This document shows, piece by piece, positions 1-9,275 of a DNA stretch of 64,000 nt. The notes beneath the pieces were generated by a model. That model was not told where the DNA came from, made no database searches, and was given only the letters and a program-made list of their open reading frames with translations. Every line of letters begins with the position of its first letter. Within the stretch, counting starts at the first letter, position 1. Both the position numbers and the translations under genes were made by a program. The DNA is taken from positions 62,001 through 126,000 of the forward strand of contig JAPSFS010000010.1 in the NCBI GenBank assembly GCA_035063785.1. The letters run 5' to 3'. This stretch comes from Comamonas_C sp026954015 (lineage in GTDB: Bacteria > Pseudomonadota > Gammaproteobacteria > Burkholderiales > Burkholderiaceae_C).

Positions 1-507
1 CTGGATGTCCTCGACGATCAGGTGGTAGAGCGAGCCCACGCCCACGCTGCCGTAGGACAGCGGCTTGTCCGGCGACTTGCGGGCCAGCGCAAGCAGTTCA
101 TCGACGTTGTTCGCCGGAAAATCCTTGCGCGCGACGATCACCATGTCGTTGTTGGTGATCGGATGCACGAGCCGGAAATCCTCGGTCTTGAATTTCACGG
201 CCGCATTCACGAGCGGCGCGAGGATGGCCTCGTTGGGCGAGCCCTGGAACAGATAGCGGCCATCCGCCGGCGCCGAGAGCACCTTCTGCGCCGCGATCGC
301 GCCCGTCGCGCCGCCCAGGTTCTCCACGATGACCTGCTGGCCCAACGCCTGGCCCAGTGGCATGTTGAAACCGCGCGCAATCGCGTCGGACGGGCCCCCC
401 GCCGGGTACGGCACCATCAGGGACACCGTCTTGGTACTCTGCGCCAGCGCACCGCCGGCCAAGAGCAGGCCGGCCAACAGGGTGAGGTATTTGCTCCATC
501 GCGTCAT
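1..507 (-). CDS. Bug-family (TctC-like) periplasmic solute-binding protein, 3' end cut off
   Basis: The first 169 residues of a tripartite tricarboxylate transporter receptor are visible; the rest lies beyond the window edge. The protein starts with a Sec signal peptide (MTRWSKYLTLLAGLLLAGGALAQ). It continues with the family landmarks VPYPAGGPSD, which lines the ligand pocket, and VENLGGATGAIAAQKV. Bug proteins bind small carboxylates or aromatic acids in the periplasm, often without a dedicated permease nearby, and are extremely numerous in Burkholderiales. The ligand cannot be read from sequence. A LysR regulator is divergently transcribed 122 bp away, the usual arrangement for a ligand-controlled receptor. 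The start is the ATG at 505-507. Confidence 0.88.
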   Translation of the reverse strand, partial: MTRWSKYLTLLAGLLLAGGALAQSTKTVSLMVPYPAGGPSDAIARGFNMPLGQALGQQVIVENLGGATGAIAAQKVLSAPADGRYLFQGSPNEAILAPLVNAAVKFKTEDFRLVHPITNNDMVIVARKDFPANNVDELLALARKSPDKPLSYGSVGVGSLYHLIVEDIQ

Positions 508-629
508 GAATTCTGGTCTCCGCATTACGTGTGCGTGCAGCGAACCGTGCACGATGGTCATCGTAGGGAGCGCCGTGTGATGTGTCCAATGCATAATATT
601 TCTCGCAATGATTCGATAAACTCATTTTT

Positions 630-1562
630 ATGAACCTGCGCCACCTCGAGCATCTGTTGGCGCTGTCGGAAACCGGCTCGTTCAGCCGTGCCGCGGAGCG
701 CCAGCACCTCACGCAATCGGCGCTCAGCCGCAGCATTCAGGCGCTGGAGGACGAGCTGGGCGCGCGCCTGGTCGACCGCGCAGGCAAGCACAACGAGCTG
801 ACCCCGCTGGGCCAGGCGGTGGCCGCGCGTGCACGGCGCATGCTGCTGGAAGCGGCCGAGCTGCGCCGCACCGCCGCGCTGCTCAAGGACGGAGACTTCG
901 GCAGCATCAAGGTGGGGCTGGGCTCGGGCCCCGGGGTGATGCTGATGCGCCCCTTCCTGACCCACATGGCACGCCACCACCCCAAGGTACAGGTTTCCGT
1001 CTCGCCCGGCGCCACCGAGCTGCAGCTGATGCAGCTGCGCGAACGCACGCTGGACGCACTGGTCATCGATGAACGGCGCCTGGCGCCCGCGCCCGACCTC
1101 ACACTGGAGACCCTGGGCGAAATGCGCGGCGGTTTTCTCTGCCGCGCCGGCCATCCGCTGAGCGCCCGGGCCGGGCCGCTGCCCTTCGAAGCCATCGCCG
1201 CCTACCCGCTGGCCAGCACCCCGCTGAGCGACGAAGTCGCGCGTGGCCTGGTGGGACGGTTCGGACCCGCAGCCGACCCGGCGCTGGCCGTCACGCTGCG
1301 CTGCGACGACATCTCCAGCCTCATCGATGTCGCGCTGGCCTCCGACGCCGTGGTCGTGTGCATCGTGGCCGCGGCGCGCGCGCACCTGGATGCAGGCCGC
1401 ATGATGGAACTGGACATCGGCGCGCCGCTGGCAGTGGCGGCGCGTTTTGCCATGGTGACGCTGGCCGGCCGCACGGAAGCGCCCTCGCTGCAGCTGCTGC
1501 GCCAGTTTGCGCGCGAGCGCCTGCGCGACGGCGCCGCTACAGCGGGTGCACCACCAGCTTGA
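630..1562 (+). CDS. LysR-family transcriptional regulator
   Basis: This 310-residue protein has the typical LysR length. Residues 1-60 form the winged helix-turn-helix, with the hallmark TGSFSRAAERQHLTQSALSRSIQALE. The remainder is the periplasmic-binding-protein-like effector domain. It is divergent from a Bug receptor gene across a 122-bp spacer containing the AT-rich run 595-629, so it probably controls that receptor and itself; this is inferred from arrangement. Its 3' end overlaps the convergent Pat-like gene by 26 bp, so the two mRNAs would be complementary at their ends. The effector is unknown. Confidence 0.93.
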   Translation: MNLRHLEHLLALSETGSFSRAAERQHLTQSALSRSIQALEDELGARLVDRAGKHNELTPLGQAVAARARRMLLEAAELRRTAALLKDGDFGSIKVGLGSGPGVMLMRPFLTHMARHHPKVQVSVSPGATELQLMQLRERTLDALVIDERRLAPAPDLTLETLGEMRGGFLCRAGHPLSARAGPLPFEAIAAYPLASTPLSDEVARGLVGRFGPAADPALAVTLRCDDISSLIDVALASDAVVVCIVAAARAHLDAGRMMELDIGAPLAVAARFAMVTLAGRTEAPSLQLLRQFARERLRDGAATAGAPPA

Positions 1563-4239
1563 ATTCCTGGTCGTCCTCGCAGGGCCGCACCTCGAAGCCG
1601 AGGCGGTGCATGAGCTTGAGCATCTTCACGTTGCCCGCGAGCACCAGCCCCTGCATTTCGAGCAGGCCGCGGTCGCGCGCCACGTCCATGATGGAGAGCA
1701 TCAGGCGCGCGCCGACGCCGCGGTTGGCGAAGTCGTCGGCCACGACCAGCGCGAATTCGCAGCTCGTGTGGTCGGGGTTGGCGACGTAGCGCGACACGCC
1801 CACGATGCGCTCGCTGCGGCTCACGTTGCCATCGGCGTCGACCACGCGCTCGCGGTGCACTGCCACGAGCGCCATCTCGCGGTCGTAGTCGATGAGCGTG
1901 AAGCGCGCGAGCATCGCGTTGGGCAGCTCCGACAGCGGCGAGACGAAGCGGAAGTACCGGCTCTCGGGCGAGAGCTCGCGCACCACGCGCTGGATCATCT
2001 GCGCGTCGTCCGGGCGGATCGGGCGCACCAGGTATTCGCCGCCGCCCTGCAGCGGCCAGACCTGCTCGTAGCGCTCGGGGTACGGCAGGATGGTCAGGTG
2101 TCCGTAGTACGCGCCCCCCTTGCCGTCGGCGCTGCCGGCGGCGGTCACCTCGTGGATGACGATGCGCGCATCCACCGCCACCGCGCCGTCTTCGTCCGTG
2201 ATGATGGGGTTGATGTCCAGCTCGCGCAACTGCGGCAGCGCGCACACCATCTCGGAGACGCGCAGCAGGATGTGCTCGAGCACCTCCATGTGCACGGCAG
2301 CCGCCCCGTGCCATTCGCCCAGCGTCTCGGATACGCGCGCGCGCTGGATCAGCCGGCGCGCAAGGAACTGGTTGAGCGGCGGCAGCTCCATCGCACGGTC
2401 GCGGATGAGCTCGATCATCGAGCCGCCCGCGCCGAAGGTGATCACCGGGCCGAACGGCACGTCGGTCACGAGGCCGATGCAGACCTCGCGCCCGCGGCGC
2501 ACCCGGGCCATCTTCTGCACCGTCACGCCGTTGATGCGCGCCTGCGGCTGCTGCAGCGCGACGCGCCTGACCATCTCCTCGTAGGCGTCGCGCACCGCCG
2601 CGCCGGTGTGCACGTCGAGCACCACGCCGCCCACGTCCGACTTGTGCGTGATGTCGGGCGAGTCGATCTTGAGTGCCACCGGAAAGCCGATCTGCGTGGC
2701 GATCATCATCGCCTCGTGGCTGTTGCGCGCGAGCAGCGTGTTGGTCACCGGCACCTGGAACGCCGCGAGCAGCGTCTTGGATTCCATCTCGGTAAGCACA
2801 TGCCGCCGCTCGGCAAGCACGCTTTCGATGACGAGGCGCGCGCCCTCGATATCGGGCTTGCCCATGCCGGTGAGCGGCGGCGGCGTCTGCTGCAGCAACT
2901 GCTGGTTCTGGTGGAACGACGCGATGTTGCCGAACGCCCCCACCGCCGCCTCGGGCGTGCGAAACGTCGGAATCTGCGCGGCGCGCAGCACCTCGCGCGC
3001 GGCCAGCACCGAGGCGTCGCCGATCCAGCTCGTGATGAGCGGCTTGCTCGCCTTCTGGCGCGCGGCGACGGCCACCTGCGCCACCGCCACCGGGTCGACG
3101 CCGAGCTTGGGCGCGAGGATCACGAGCACGCCGTCCACCTCGCGGTCCTGCAGCGCCGCCTCTACCGCCAGCGCGTAGTGCTCGGGGGTGGCCTCTTCCG
3201 ACAGATCCACGAGGTCGGCCAGCGACGCGAGCGGCGGCAGTTGCGGCGTGAGCTGGCGCGCCGTCGCTTCGGACAGGGGCGCGAGCTCCAGCCCGATCTC
3301 GTTGCCCCAGTCCGCCGCCAGCACGCCCGGCCCGCCGCCATTGGTGACCACGCACAGCCGGTTGCCCACCGGGCGGTAGCGCGACGCGAGGCACTTCACG
3401 GCCGAGAACAGCGCGACGAACGAGCGCACGCGCACCGCCCCGGCGCGGCGCAGCACCGCGTCGAACACCTCGTCGCTGCCGACGATCGCGCCGCTGTGCG
3501 TCTGCGCCGCCGCATTGCCCGCGGGCTTGCGCCCGGCCTTGAGCACCACCACCGGCTTGGCAAACGCCGCCGAGCGCAGCGCGCTCATGAAGCCGCGCGC
3601 GTTCTGGATGCCTTCCATGTACACCGCGATGCTGTGCGTGTGCGGATCGTGCGCGAGGAAGTCCAGCGCCTCGTTGAGCCCGAAATCGGTGTACGGCCCG
3701 AGCGAGATCACGCTGGAAAAGCCCACGCCGTTGTTCACTGCCCAATCGAGCATGCCCGCGGCCAGCGCGCCCGACTGGCACAGCAGCCCGAGCGAGCCCT
3801 CGCGCGCCAGTGGCCCGACGCAGCTTGCATTGAGCTTGAGCGAGGGGCGCTGCAGCCCGAGCGAATTGGGGCCGAGCATGAAGATGCCCTCGCGCCGCGC
3901 CACCTTGCGCCACTGCGCGGCCTGCGCCGCGTCCACGCCGCTGGAGAGCACGAGCGCGCTGCGGCAGCGTATGCGCCCCACCACGGCCAGCGCGGCGGCC
4001 ACGTCGGCCGCGGGCAGTGCGATCACCGCCAGATCCGCGCGCGTCTGCGCGAGGTCCGCCAGCGTGCCGCTGGTGTGCACGTCCAGATGGCGCAGGCTGC
4101 CTGCAAAGTTCTGCGCATGCAGCGCCTCGTGCAGCACGCGCGCCTGCGCCGTGAGCGCCTCGGCGGACGCGCCGTTGCCCGCGAAGACCACCACCGAGCT
4201 GGGCGCAAACAGTGGGGTGAGATAGTGTTGTTCCATCAT
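1537..4239 (-). CDS. Pat-like bifunctional acyl-CoA synthetase (NDP-forming) / GNAT acetyltransferase
   Basis: The 900-residue protein has the Pat/YfiQ layout. An N-terminal CoA-binding Rossmann domain comes first, followed by succinyl-CoA-ligase-like domains containing the catalytic-histidine region THSGAIVGSD and TNGGGPGVLAADW. An ATP-grasp domain lies at about 490-690 (ALKIDSPDITHKSDVGGVVL). A C-terminal GNAT domain carries the acetyl-CoA loop DDFANRGVGARLM. Pat enzymes acetylate a lysine of acetyl-CoA synthetase, and acs lies in this window at 10481. Here the ligase histidine appears retained, so ADP-forming ligase activity is also possible. The first of two tandem ATGs is chosen because it forms an ATGA overlap with waaA. 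It is the last gene of a three-gene operon. Confidence 0.88.
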   Translation of the reverse strand: MMEQHYLTPLFAPSSVVVFAGNGASAEALTAQARVLHEALHAQNFAGSLRHLDVHTSGTLADLAQTRADLAVIALPAADVAAALAVVGRIRCRSALVLSSGVDAAQAAQWRKVARREGIFMLGPNSLGLQRPSLKLNASCVGPLAREGSLGLLCQSGALAAGMLDWAVNNGVGFSSVISLGPYTDFGLNEALDFLAHDPHTHSIAVYMEGIQNARGFMSALRSAAFAKPVVVLKAGRKPAGNAAAQTHSGAIVGSDEVFDAVLRRAGAVRVRSFVALFSAVKCLASRYRPVGNRLCVVTNGGGPGVLAADWGNEIGLELAPLSEATARQLTPQLPPLASLADLVDLSEEATPEHYALAVEAALQDREVDGVLVILAPKLGVDPVAVAQVAVAARQKASKPLITSWIGDASVLAAREVLRAAQIPTFRTPEAAVGAFGNIASFHQNQQLLQQTPPPLTGMGKPDIEGARLVIESVLAERRHVLTEMESKTLLAAFQVPVTNTLLARNSHEAMMIATQIGFPVALKIDSPDITHKSDVGGVVLDVHTGAAVRDAYEEMVRRVALQQPQARINGVTVQKMARVRRGREVCIGLVTDVPFGPVITFGAGGSMIELIRDRAMELPPLNQFLARRLIQRARVSETLGEWHGAAAVHMEVLEHILLRVSEMVCALPQLRELDINPIITDEDGAVAVDARIVIHEVTAAGSADGKGGAYYGHLTILPYPERYEQVWPLQGGGEYLVRPIRPDDAQMIQRVVRELSPESRYFRFVSPLSELPNAMLARFTLIDYDREMALVAVHRERVVDADGNVSRSERIVGVSRYVANPDHTSCEFALVVADDFANRGVGARLMLSIMDVARDRGLLEMQGLVLAGNVKMLKLMHRLGFEVRPCEDDQEFKLVVHPL

Positions 4240-5612
4240 GGCGAGTCGGGCTCCCCGTAAATTTCGCAGCTCCGGGTGGCGCAGCGCGCAACGATCGCCT
4301 GCGCCGTGGCCTGCGCCGCGCCCCGGTGCGCCGCAATGAAGGCGTCGCACCGCTGTGCCATCCCGGCCAGCCGCGCTGCGTCGTGTGCGAGGCGCCGCGC
4401 TTGGCGCACGCCCTCGGCCATGTCCGCCACACGTTGCGCCGCGCCAGCCTTGATGGCCAGGTCTGCGGCCTCGGCAAAGTTGAAAGTATGCGGCCCCAGC
4501 AGTACCGGGCAGCCGCACGCGATGGATTCCACGAGGTTCTGCCCGCCCAGCGGCGCAAAACTGCCGCCGAGCAGCGCCACGCGGGCCAGCCCATAGTACA
4601 GCGCCATCTCGCCCAGCGTGTCGCCCAGCCACACATCGGCCGGCTCGGGCGTCTCGCCCCAGGCGCTGCGCCGCGAGACGCTCAGGCCCGCAGCCCGGCA
4701 CAGCTGCTGCACCTCGTCGAAGCGCTGCGGATGGCGCGGCACCACCAGCCACTGCACACCGTCTGCCATCGCGCCCTCATCTACTATTGTATTGATAGCT
4801 GACCGCGCATGCCCATCAAGCGCTGGAGCCCTGTTTGACTGCAAACTCTGCAGCCACAGCGCCTCCTCGCCCTCGCGCGTGCTCGCCAGCAGCACCACGG
4901 GGCGCGGGGCGCGGTCATGCCAGGCGCGGCCGCGCGCAAGCAGCGCCGCGTCGGGCCGCGCGTCGAACTTGAGGTTGCCGTACACGCCCTCCACCGGCGC
5001 GCCGAGCGCGCGCAGGCGCTGCGCGTCCGCCTCGGTCTGCGCCCAGACAGCCGCCAGAGCGGCGTACGCCGGCCGCGCAAGCCACGCCAGGCGCCGTGCT
5101 CCCGTGTACGACTTGGCGTTGAGCCGTGCATTGGCGAGCACCAGCGGCACGCGCCGGCGGCGGCACGCTGCCACCATGTGGGGCCAGATTTCGGTTTCCA
5201 TGAGCACACCGATCGCCGGTTCGAAGTGCTGCAGAAAGCGTCGCACCGCACCCGGCGTATCCCACGGCAGCCACACCTGCACGTCGCCCGGGCGCAGCAG
5301 CTTGGCCCCCTCGGCGCGGCCCGTGGCGGTGCCGTGCGTGAGCAGCAGGCGCATCCCCGGCAACTGTTCGCGCAGCGGCCCGAGCAGAATCGCCGCCGCG
5401 CGCGTCTCGCCCAGCGACACTGCGTGCAGCCACACCAGCGGCCCGGCGCCGTGGGGCGCGGCCATCGCGTAGTGGCCGAAGCGCTCGGGCACGGCCTGCG
5501 CGTAACCGGGCTCGGCCCGCGCGCGCCGGCGCAGCTTGCGCCTGAGCAGCGGTATCGCCAGCCACGCCAGCAGGCCGTAGAGCGCCAGCGTGAGCCTCTC
5601 GAACACGGTCAA
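4236..5612 (-). CDS. waaA: 3-deoxy-D-manno-octulosonic acid (Kdo) transferase
   Basis: This GT30 glycosyltransferase adds Kdo to lipid A at the inner membrane. An N-terminal membrane anchor (LTLALYGLLAWLAIPLL) is followed by WLHAVSLGE, with the conserved catalytic glutamate, then METEIWPHM, VVPRHPQRF and GGQNLVE. The length of about 458 exceeds the usual 420-430. The excess is largely explained by an in-frame copy of the window's short repeat at about residues 260-275, between ALWLQSLQ and VQWLVVPRHP. The likely start is TTG at 5610-5612, overlapping the upstream stop as TTGA; a GTG two codons later is an alternative. Translation appears coupled to both neighbours. Confidence 0.93.
   Translation of the reverse strand: MTVFERLTLALYGLLAWLAIPLLRRKLRRRARAEPGYAQAVPERFGHYAMAAPHGAGPLVWLHAVSLGETRAAAILLGPLREQLPGMRLLLTHGTATGRAEGAKLLRPGDVQVWLPWDTPGAVRRFLQHFEPAIGVLMETEIWPHMVAACRRRRVPLVLANARLNAKSYTGARRLAWLARPAYAALAAVWAQTEADAQRLRALGAPVEGVYGNLKFDARPDAALLARGRAWHDRAPRPVVLLASTREGEEALWLQSLQSNRAPALDGHARSAINTIVDEGAMADGVQWLVVPRHPQRFDEVQQLCRAAGLSVSRRSAWGETPEPADVWLGDTLGEMALYYGLARVALLGGSFAPLGGQNLVESIACGCPVLLGPHTFNFAEAADLAIKAGAAQRVADMAEGVRQARRLAHDAARLAGMAQRCDAFIAAHRGAAQATAQAIVARCATRSCEIYGEPDSP
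4788..4832 (+). repeat. Short palindromic interspersed repeat, copy a (inside waaA)
   Basis: Reads TTGATAGCTGACCGCGCATG followed by the CAAGCGCTGGAGCC arm. It matches the family core TTGATAGCTGCTCGCGCTTG with a degenerate middle. It lies inside waaA in frame. On the waaA coding strand it reads GGGCTCCAGCGCTTG through to GCTATCAAT and encodes roughly APALDGHARSAINT. Confidence 0.75.
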
Positions 5613-6997
5613 TGCGCGGCGCTACCCGTCATGGCGTGCGGCTTCACGCGCGCCAGCAAGGCCAGCATCTCGCCGCGGATGCGCTGCAGCGCCGCATCGC
5701 TCTGCCCCTCGAAGCGCAGCACCAGCACCGGCGTGGTGTTGCTCGCACGGATCAGCCCAAAGCCATCGGGCCAGTCCACGCGCAGCCCGTCGATGGTGCT
5801 GATCACCGCCGGCGCCGCGAACACCTGCGGCGCCAGTTGCTGCAGTTGCGCGGCCAGGCGGTGCGGCTCGCCCTCTGCGCAGGCCACGTTGAGCTCGGGC
5901 GTGCTGCAGCTCGTGGGCAGCTCGTGCAGCACGCGGCTGGGGTCGGCGCCGCGGCTCAGGATTTCCAGCAGGCGGCACCCCGCGTAGGTGCCGTCGTCGA
6001 AGCCGTACCAGCGCTCCTTGAAGAAGATGTGCCCGCTCATCTCGCCGCCCAGCGGCGCGCCCACCTCGCGCATCTTCGCCTTCACGAGCGAGTGGCCGGT
6101 CTTGTACATGAGCGGCGTGCCGCCCGCGGCCGCGATCTCCGGCGCCAGGCGCTGCGTGCACTTCACGTCGTACACCACGGTGCCGCCGGGCACGCGCGCG
6201 AGCACGTCCCGCGCGAACAGCATGAGCTGGCGGTCGGGGTAGATGTTCTCGCCCGAGCGCGTGACGATGCCCAGGCGGTCGCCGTCGCCGTCGAACGCCA
6301 GCCCCAGCTCGGCGTCGCCCGCCGCCAGCGCGGCGATCAGGTCGCGCAGGTTCTCGGGCTTGCTCGGGTCCGGATGGTGGTTCGGAAAGTGCCCGTCCAC
6401 CTCGGTGTACAGCTCGCGCACCTCGCAGCCGATGGCGCGCAAGATCGCCGGCGCCGACGCGCCCGCCACCCCGTTGCCGCAATCGACGACGATCTTCATC
6501 GGCCGCGCGAGCCGCACGTCGCCGACGATGCGCGCGGTGTAGTCCGCGAGCACGTCGGCGCGGCGCACGCGCCCGCCGGGCGCGGCCCGCCAGCTCGCGG
6601 CCTCGATGGTGTGGCGCAGCGCCTGGATTTCGTCACCGTAGATCGCGCGCCCCGCGAGCACCATCTTGAAACCGTTGTGGTCCACCGGGTTGTGGCTGCC
6701 GGTCACCTGGATGCCGCTCTCGCACAGCGTGCTCGCCGCGTAGTACAGCATGGGCGTGGTGCACATGCCGATGTCGATCACCTCGATGCCCACGTCCACG
6801 AGCCCTTCGATCAGCGCGGCCACGAGCGATGGGCCCGACAGCCGCCCGTCCCGTCCGACCGCGACCACCCGCTGCCCCTGCGCGAGCGCGGCGCTGCCGA
6901 ACGCGCGCCCGACGCCGCGCGCCACCTCTTCGGTGAGTGTCGAAGGCACCACGCCGCGGATGTCGTAGGCCTTGAAGATCGATGGCGAAACCTGCAC
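5609..6997 (-). CDS. Phosphomannomutase/phosphoglucomutase (AlgC/ManB type)
   Basis: This alpha-D-phosphohexomutase of 462 residues interconverts hexose 1- and 6-phosphates for LPS and exopolysaccharide precursors. All four family motifs are visible: the phosphoserine loop TGSHNP (Ser101), the metal-binding loop DGDGDR, the sugar-binding loop GGEMSGH, and a C-terminal phosphate-binding region (SNTTPVLVLRFE). The GTG start at 6997 is chosen because GAGG sits 7 bp upstream and the family N-terminus (SIFKAYDIRG) begins at once; the open frame extends further upstream without homology. It is the first gene of the operon with waaA and the Pat-like gene. Its substrate preference cannot be told from sequence. 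Confidence 0.92.
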   Translation of the reverse strand: MQVSPSIFKAYDIRGVVPSTLTEEVARGVGRAFGSAALAQGQRVVAVGRDGRLSGPSLVAALIEGLVDVGIEVIDIGMCTTPMLYYAASTLCESGIQVTGSHNPVDHNGFKMVLAGRAIYGDEIQALRHTIEAASWRAAPGGRVRRADVLADYTARIVGDVRLARPMKIVVDCGNGVAGASAPAILRAIGCEVRELYTEVDGHFPNHHPDPSKPENLRDLIAALAAGDAELGLAFDGDGDRLGIVTRSGENIYPDRQLMLFARDVLARVPGGTVVYDVKCTQRLAPEIAAAGGTPLMYKTGHSLVKAKMREVGAPLGGEMSGHIFFKERWYGFDDGTYAGCRLLEILSRGADPSRVLHELPTSCSTPELNVACAEGEPHRLAAQLQQLAPQVFAAPAVISTIDGLRVDWPDGFGLIRASNTTPVLVLRFEGQSDAALQRIRGEMLALLARVKPHAMTGSAAH

Positions 6998-7136
6998 GGA
7001 AACCTCAGTGGTCGGGCTGGAACAAGCCCGCATTGTAGGGAGCGAGCACGCCCCACGGCGGCCGGGCGGCGTTACGGTCTTGATAGCGGCGCGCGGCGTC
7101 GCCGCGCCCCTGCGAGGCGCCCGGCGCGATGAATGT

Positions 7137-7150
7137 TTGCGCCAGATCAA
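7137..7150 (+). promoter_or_regulatory. Possible FNR/DNR-type box upstream of norC
   Basis: TTGCGCCAGATCAA has one perfect half-site (ATCAA) and a 3-of-5 left half compared with TTGAT-N4-ATCAA. It is 98 bp before the norC start, a workable distance for activation by an FNR/DNR regulator, which commonly controls nor genes. A single degenerate box is weak evidence, and no convincing -10 was identified downstream. Confidence 0.3.
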
Positions 7151-7247
7151 AGGAATGGACACAAGACATCTGCGGATTCAGGTTCTTTGTGGACATCCGC
7201 CAATCGCGCTCCGAGAATGCCGGCGTTTACCCATGCAAGAGGGCTAC

Positions 7248-7838
7248 ATGAACTTTCAGGATCCACTGTTCTGGCGCGCCGGCGCCGTCAGCACCACGCT
7301 CGTGATGTTGATCGTGCTGGCCTTTCTGTCGGTCGACAGCATGCGCTACATCGAAGCCGGCGGCATCAACGTACCGAAGTACGACGTGATCAACCACGCC
7401 ATCGGCTACGAGTACGAGTGGTCGCGCAGCGCCGATGTGCCGGTCATCGGCGCCGAAGAGCCGCTGTTCGGCAAGAAGGTGACGGAGCAGGAAGCCGAGC
7501 AGATCATGCACAAGGGCAAGCTGGTGATCCAGAGCCGCAACTGCATGAACTGCCACACCATCTTCGGCAACGGCGCCTACTACGGCCCTGACCTCACGAA
7601 GTCCTGGCTCGACCCGGCGTGGACCCAGATCTGGATGCCAGCCACCGGCAAGGCGACCAAGGAAGAGGCGATGGTCGAGTTCCTGATGCACCCGGACAAA
7701 TACCCCTCGTGGCAACGGCGCATGCCCAACCTGAAGATCACCGAGGAAGAGGCACGCGCCACCGTGGCCTATCTCAAGTGGATCTCATCGATCGACACCA
7801 ACGGCTTCCCGTTCGGCTTCGGTCGCATGGCACCGTAA
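7248..7838 (+). CDS. norC: Nitric oxide reductase cytochrome c subunit
   Basis: This is the small subunit of cNOR, which passes electrons to NorB for reducing two NO to N2O. One N-terminal transmembrane helix (residues about 8-28) anchors a periplasmic c-type haem domain with the CMNCH motif at about residue 100. NGAYYGPDL and WQRRMPN follow, the latter supplying the methionine ligand region. At 196 residues it is longer than textbook NorC (about 150) because about 60 residues separate the helix from the haem motif. The ATG at 7248 has AGAGG 5 bp upstream; an in-frame ATG at 7233 is less well placed. norB follows after 21 bp. Confidence 0.93.
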   Translation: MNFQDPLFWRAGAVSTTLVMLIVLAFLSVDSMRYIEAGGINVPKYDVINHAIGYEYEWSRSADVPVIGAEEPLFGKKVTEQEAEQIMHKGKLVIQSRNCMNCHTIFGNGAYYGPDLTKSWLDPAWTQIWMPATGKATKEEAMVEFLMHPDKYPSWQRRMPNLKITEEEARATVAYLKWISSIDTNGFPFGFGRMAP

Positions 7839-7859
7839 CGACAAGAGGGAAACGCCACC

Positions 7860-9275
7860 ATGTACCGCTCACAGAAACTCGGACTCAAATACCTCATTGC
7901 CGCCGTCACGCTGTTCGGCGTGATGATCGTGTTCGGCCTGCTGACCTCCCTGTACTACCTGTTCCCGGGGATGCTCTACAACGTCTTTGACTTCAGCATG
8001 TCCAAGACGATGCACATCGACACGCTGGTCATCTGGCTGCTCATGGGCCTGATCGGCGCAATCTACTGGTACCTGCCCAAGGAGCTGGAGCACGAGGTCG
8101 AGGGCATCGGCCTGGCCAACCTCATGTTCTGGATCTTCTGCGCCGCCGTCGCGGTCGTCGCGGTGGTCTTCATCTTCGTGCAGTACGGCAGCGCCAACGA
8201 GTTCTCGCTGTGGTTCATCAACCAGGGCCGCAAGTACGTGGAGGCACCGCGCTGGGCGGCGATCGGCATCGTCGCCATCATGCTGGTGTTCTCCTACAAC
8301 GTGATCGCCACCTGCGTGAAGGCCAAGCACAAGATGACCGGCATCCTCTGGGTGCTGTGCCTGGACCTGATCCCGCTCGTGGTCGTGTACCTGGACGCTT
8401 TCCCCGCGGACACCAATCTCTCGCGCGACCTGTACTGGTGGTGGTGGCTGGTGCACATGTGGGTGGAAAGCACCTGGGAGGTGCTCATCGGCTGCATCAT
8501 GGCGTGGGTACTGATGGACGTGATGGGCACCTCGCGCAAGATCGTCGAGGCCTGGCTCTATATTGAGGTGATGCTGGTGCTGGGCGCGGGCATCCTGGGC
8601 CTGGGGCACCACTACTTCTGGATCGGCACGCCCGACTACTGGCTCTCGATCGGAGGCTTCTTCTCGGCCCTCGAACCGCTGCCGCTGCTGGGCATGGTGG
8701 TGCACGCCATCTATGACGCGGGCATGCACCGGCTCAAGACCGCGAACCGCCCGGCGTACTTCTGGATCACGACCGAGGCGTTCCTGAACTTCATCGGCGC
8801 GGGCGTCTGGGGCTTCATGATGACGCTGCCGCAGATCAACATGTTCTCGCACGGCACGCAGTGGACCGCCTCGCACGGCCACTTCGCCTTCTACGGCGCC
8901 TACGTCTGCGGCATCATCGCGGTGCTGTACGTGGCCAAGCAGCGCGTCTCGGGCATCGAGACCATCGGCGGCACCCGCTGGAAATGGGCCTACGGCTTCC
9001 TCAACATCGGCATGATCGGCATGGTCATGGGCCTGCTGCTCGCGGGCATGGCACAGGCCTTCTTCGAGCGCGCAGCCGGCGGCTCCACACTGATGGCCTA
9101 CACCATCGCCTCGGAGAACCCCTGGTTCACCAGCGGCGTGTACGCACGCACGGGCTTCGGCTTCATGTTCGCGCTCGGCTACTTCATGCTGGTGCTCGAC
9201 CTGCTCAAGAAGCCGGTGCCGCAGGAGCAGGCGCAGGAGCTCGTGCCCAGCCACGCACGGCCGGAGCCCGCATGA
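7860..9275 (+). CDS. norB: Nitric oxide reductase catalytic subunit
   Basis: This 471-residue haem-copper-oxidase superfamily protein has about 12 hydrophobic helices. His52 (TMHIDTL) is a haem-b ligand. HMWVESTWEVL carries a metal-site histidine and the two glutamates that in cNOR ligate or neighbour non-haem FeB. GHHYFWIG supplies the paired histidines, SALEPLPL the third conserved glutamate, and TASHGHFAFYG the C-terminal haem histidines. The glutamates identify a NO reductase rather than an oxidase. norQ and norD, normally needed for assembly, are not adjacent; instead two small membrane proteins and a cytochrome follow. The stop overlaps the next start (ATGA). Confidence 0.95.
   Translation: MYRSQKLGLKYLIAAVTLFGVMIVFGLLTSLYYLFPGMLYNVFDFSMSKTMHIDTLVIWLLMGLIGAIYWYLPKELEHEVEGIGLANLMFWIFCAAVAVVAVVFIFVQYGSANEFSLWFINQGRKYVEAPRWAAIGIVAIMLVFSYNVIATCVKAKHKMTGILWVLCLDLIPLVVVYLDAFPADTNLSRDLYWWWWLVHMWVESTWEVLIGCIMAWVLMDVMGTSRKIVEAWLYIEVMLVLGAGILGLGHHYFWIGTPDYWLSIGGFFSALEPLPLLGMVVHAIYDAGMHRLKTANRPAYFWITTEAFLNFIGAGVWGFMMTLPQINMFSHGTQWTASHGHFAFYGAYVCGIIAVLYVAKQRVSGIETIGGTRWKWAYGFLNIGMIGMVMGLLLAGMAQAFFERAAGGSTLMAYTIASENPWFTSGVYARTGFGFMFALGYFMLVLDLLKKPVPQEQAQELVPSHARPEPA

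Noticed and set aside
1507..4260. A 917-codon open frame antisense to the Pat-like gene, and similarly long ones at 18433-20430, 20570-23191 and 10397-13354
   Set aside because: These are mirror frames of well-recognised genes. Their translations are dominated by H, R, A and Q with no domain, as expected from high GC at third positions.
7088..7105. TTGATAGCGGCGCGCGG-like string before norC as another repeat copy
   Set aside because: Only about ten bases match the family's left arm and the palindrome is missing; this is compatible with chance.
7155..7175. Sigma-54 type -24/-12 promoter for norC (as expected for NorR control)
   Set aside because: The GG and GC elements are 13 bp apart rather than 10, so they do not fit.
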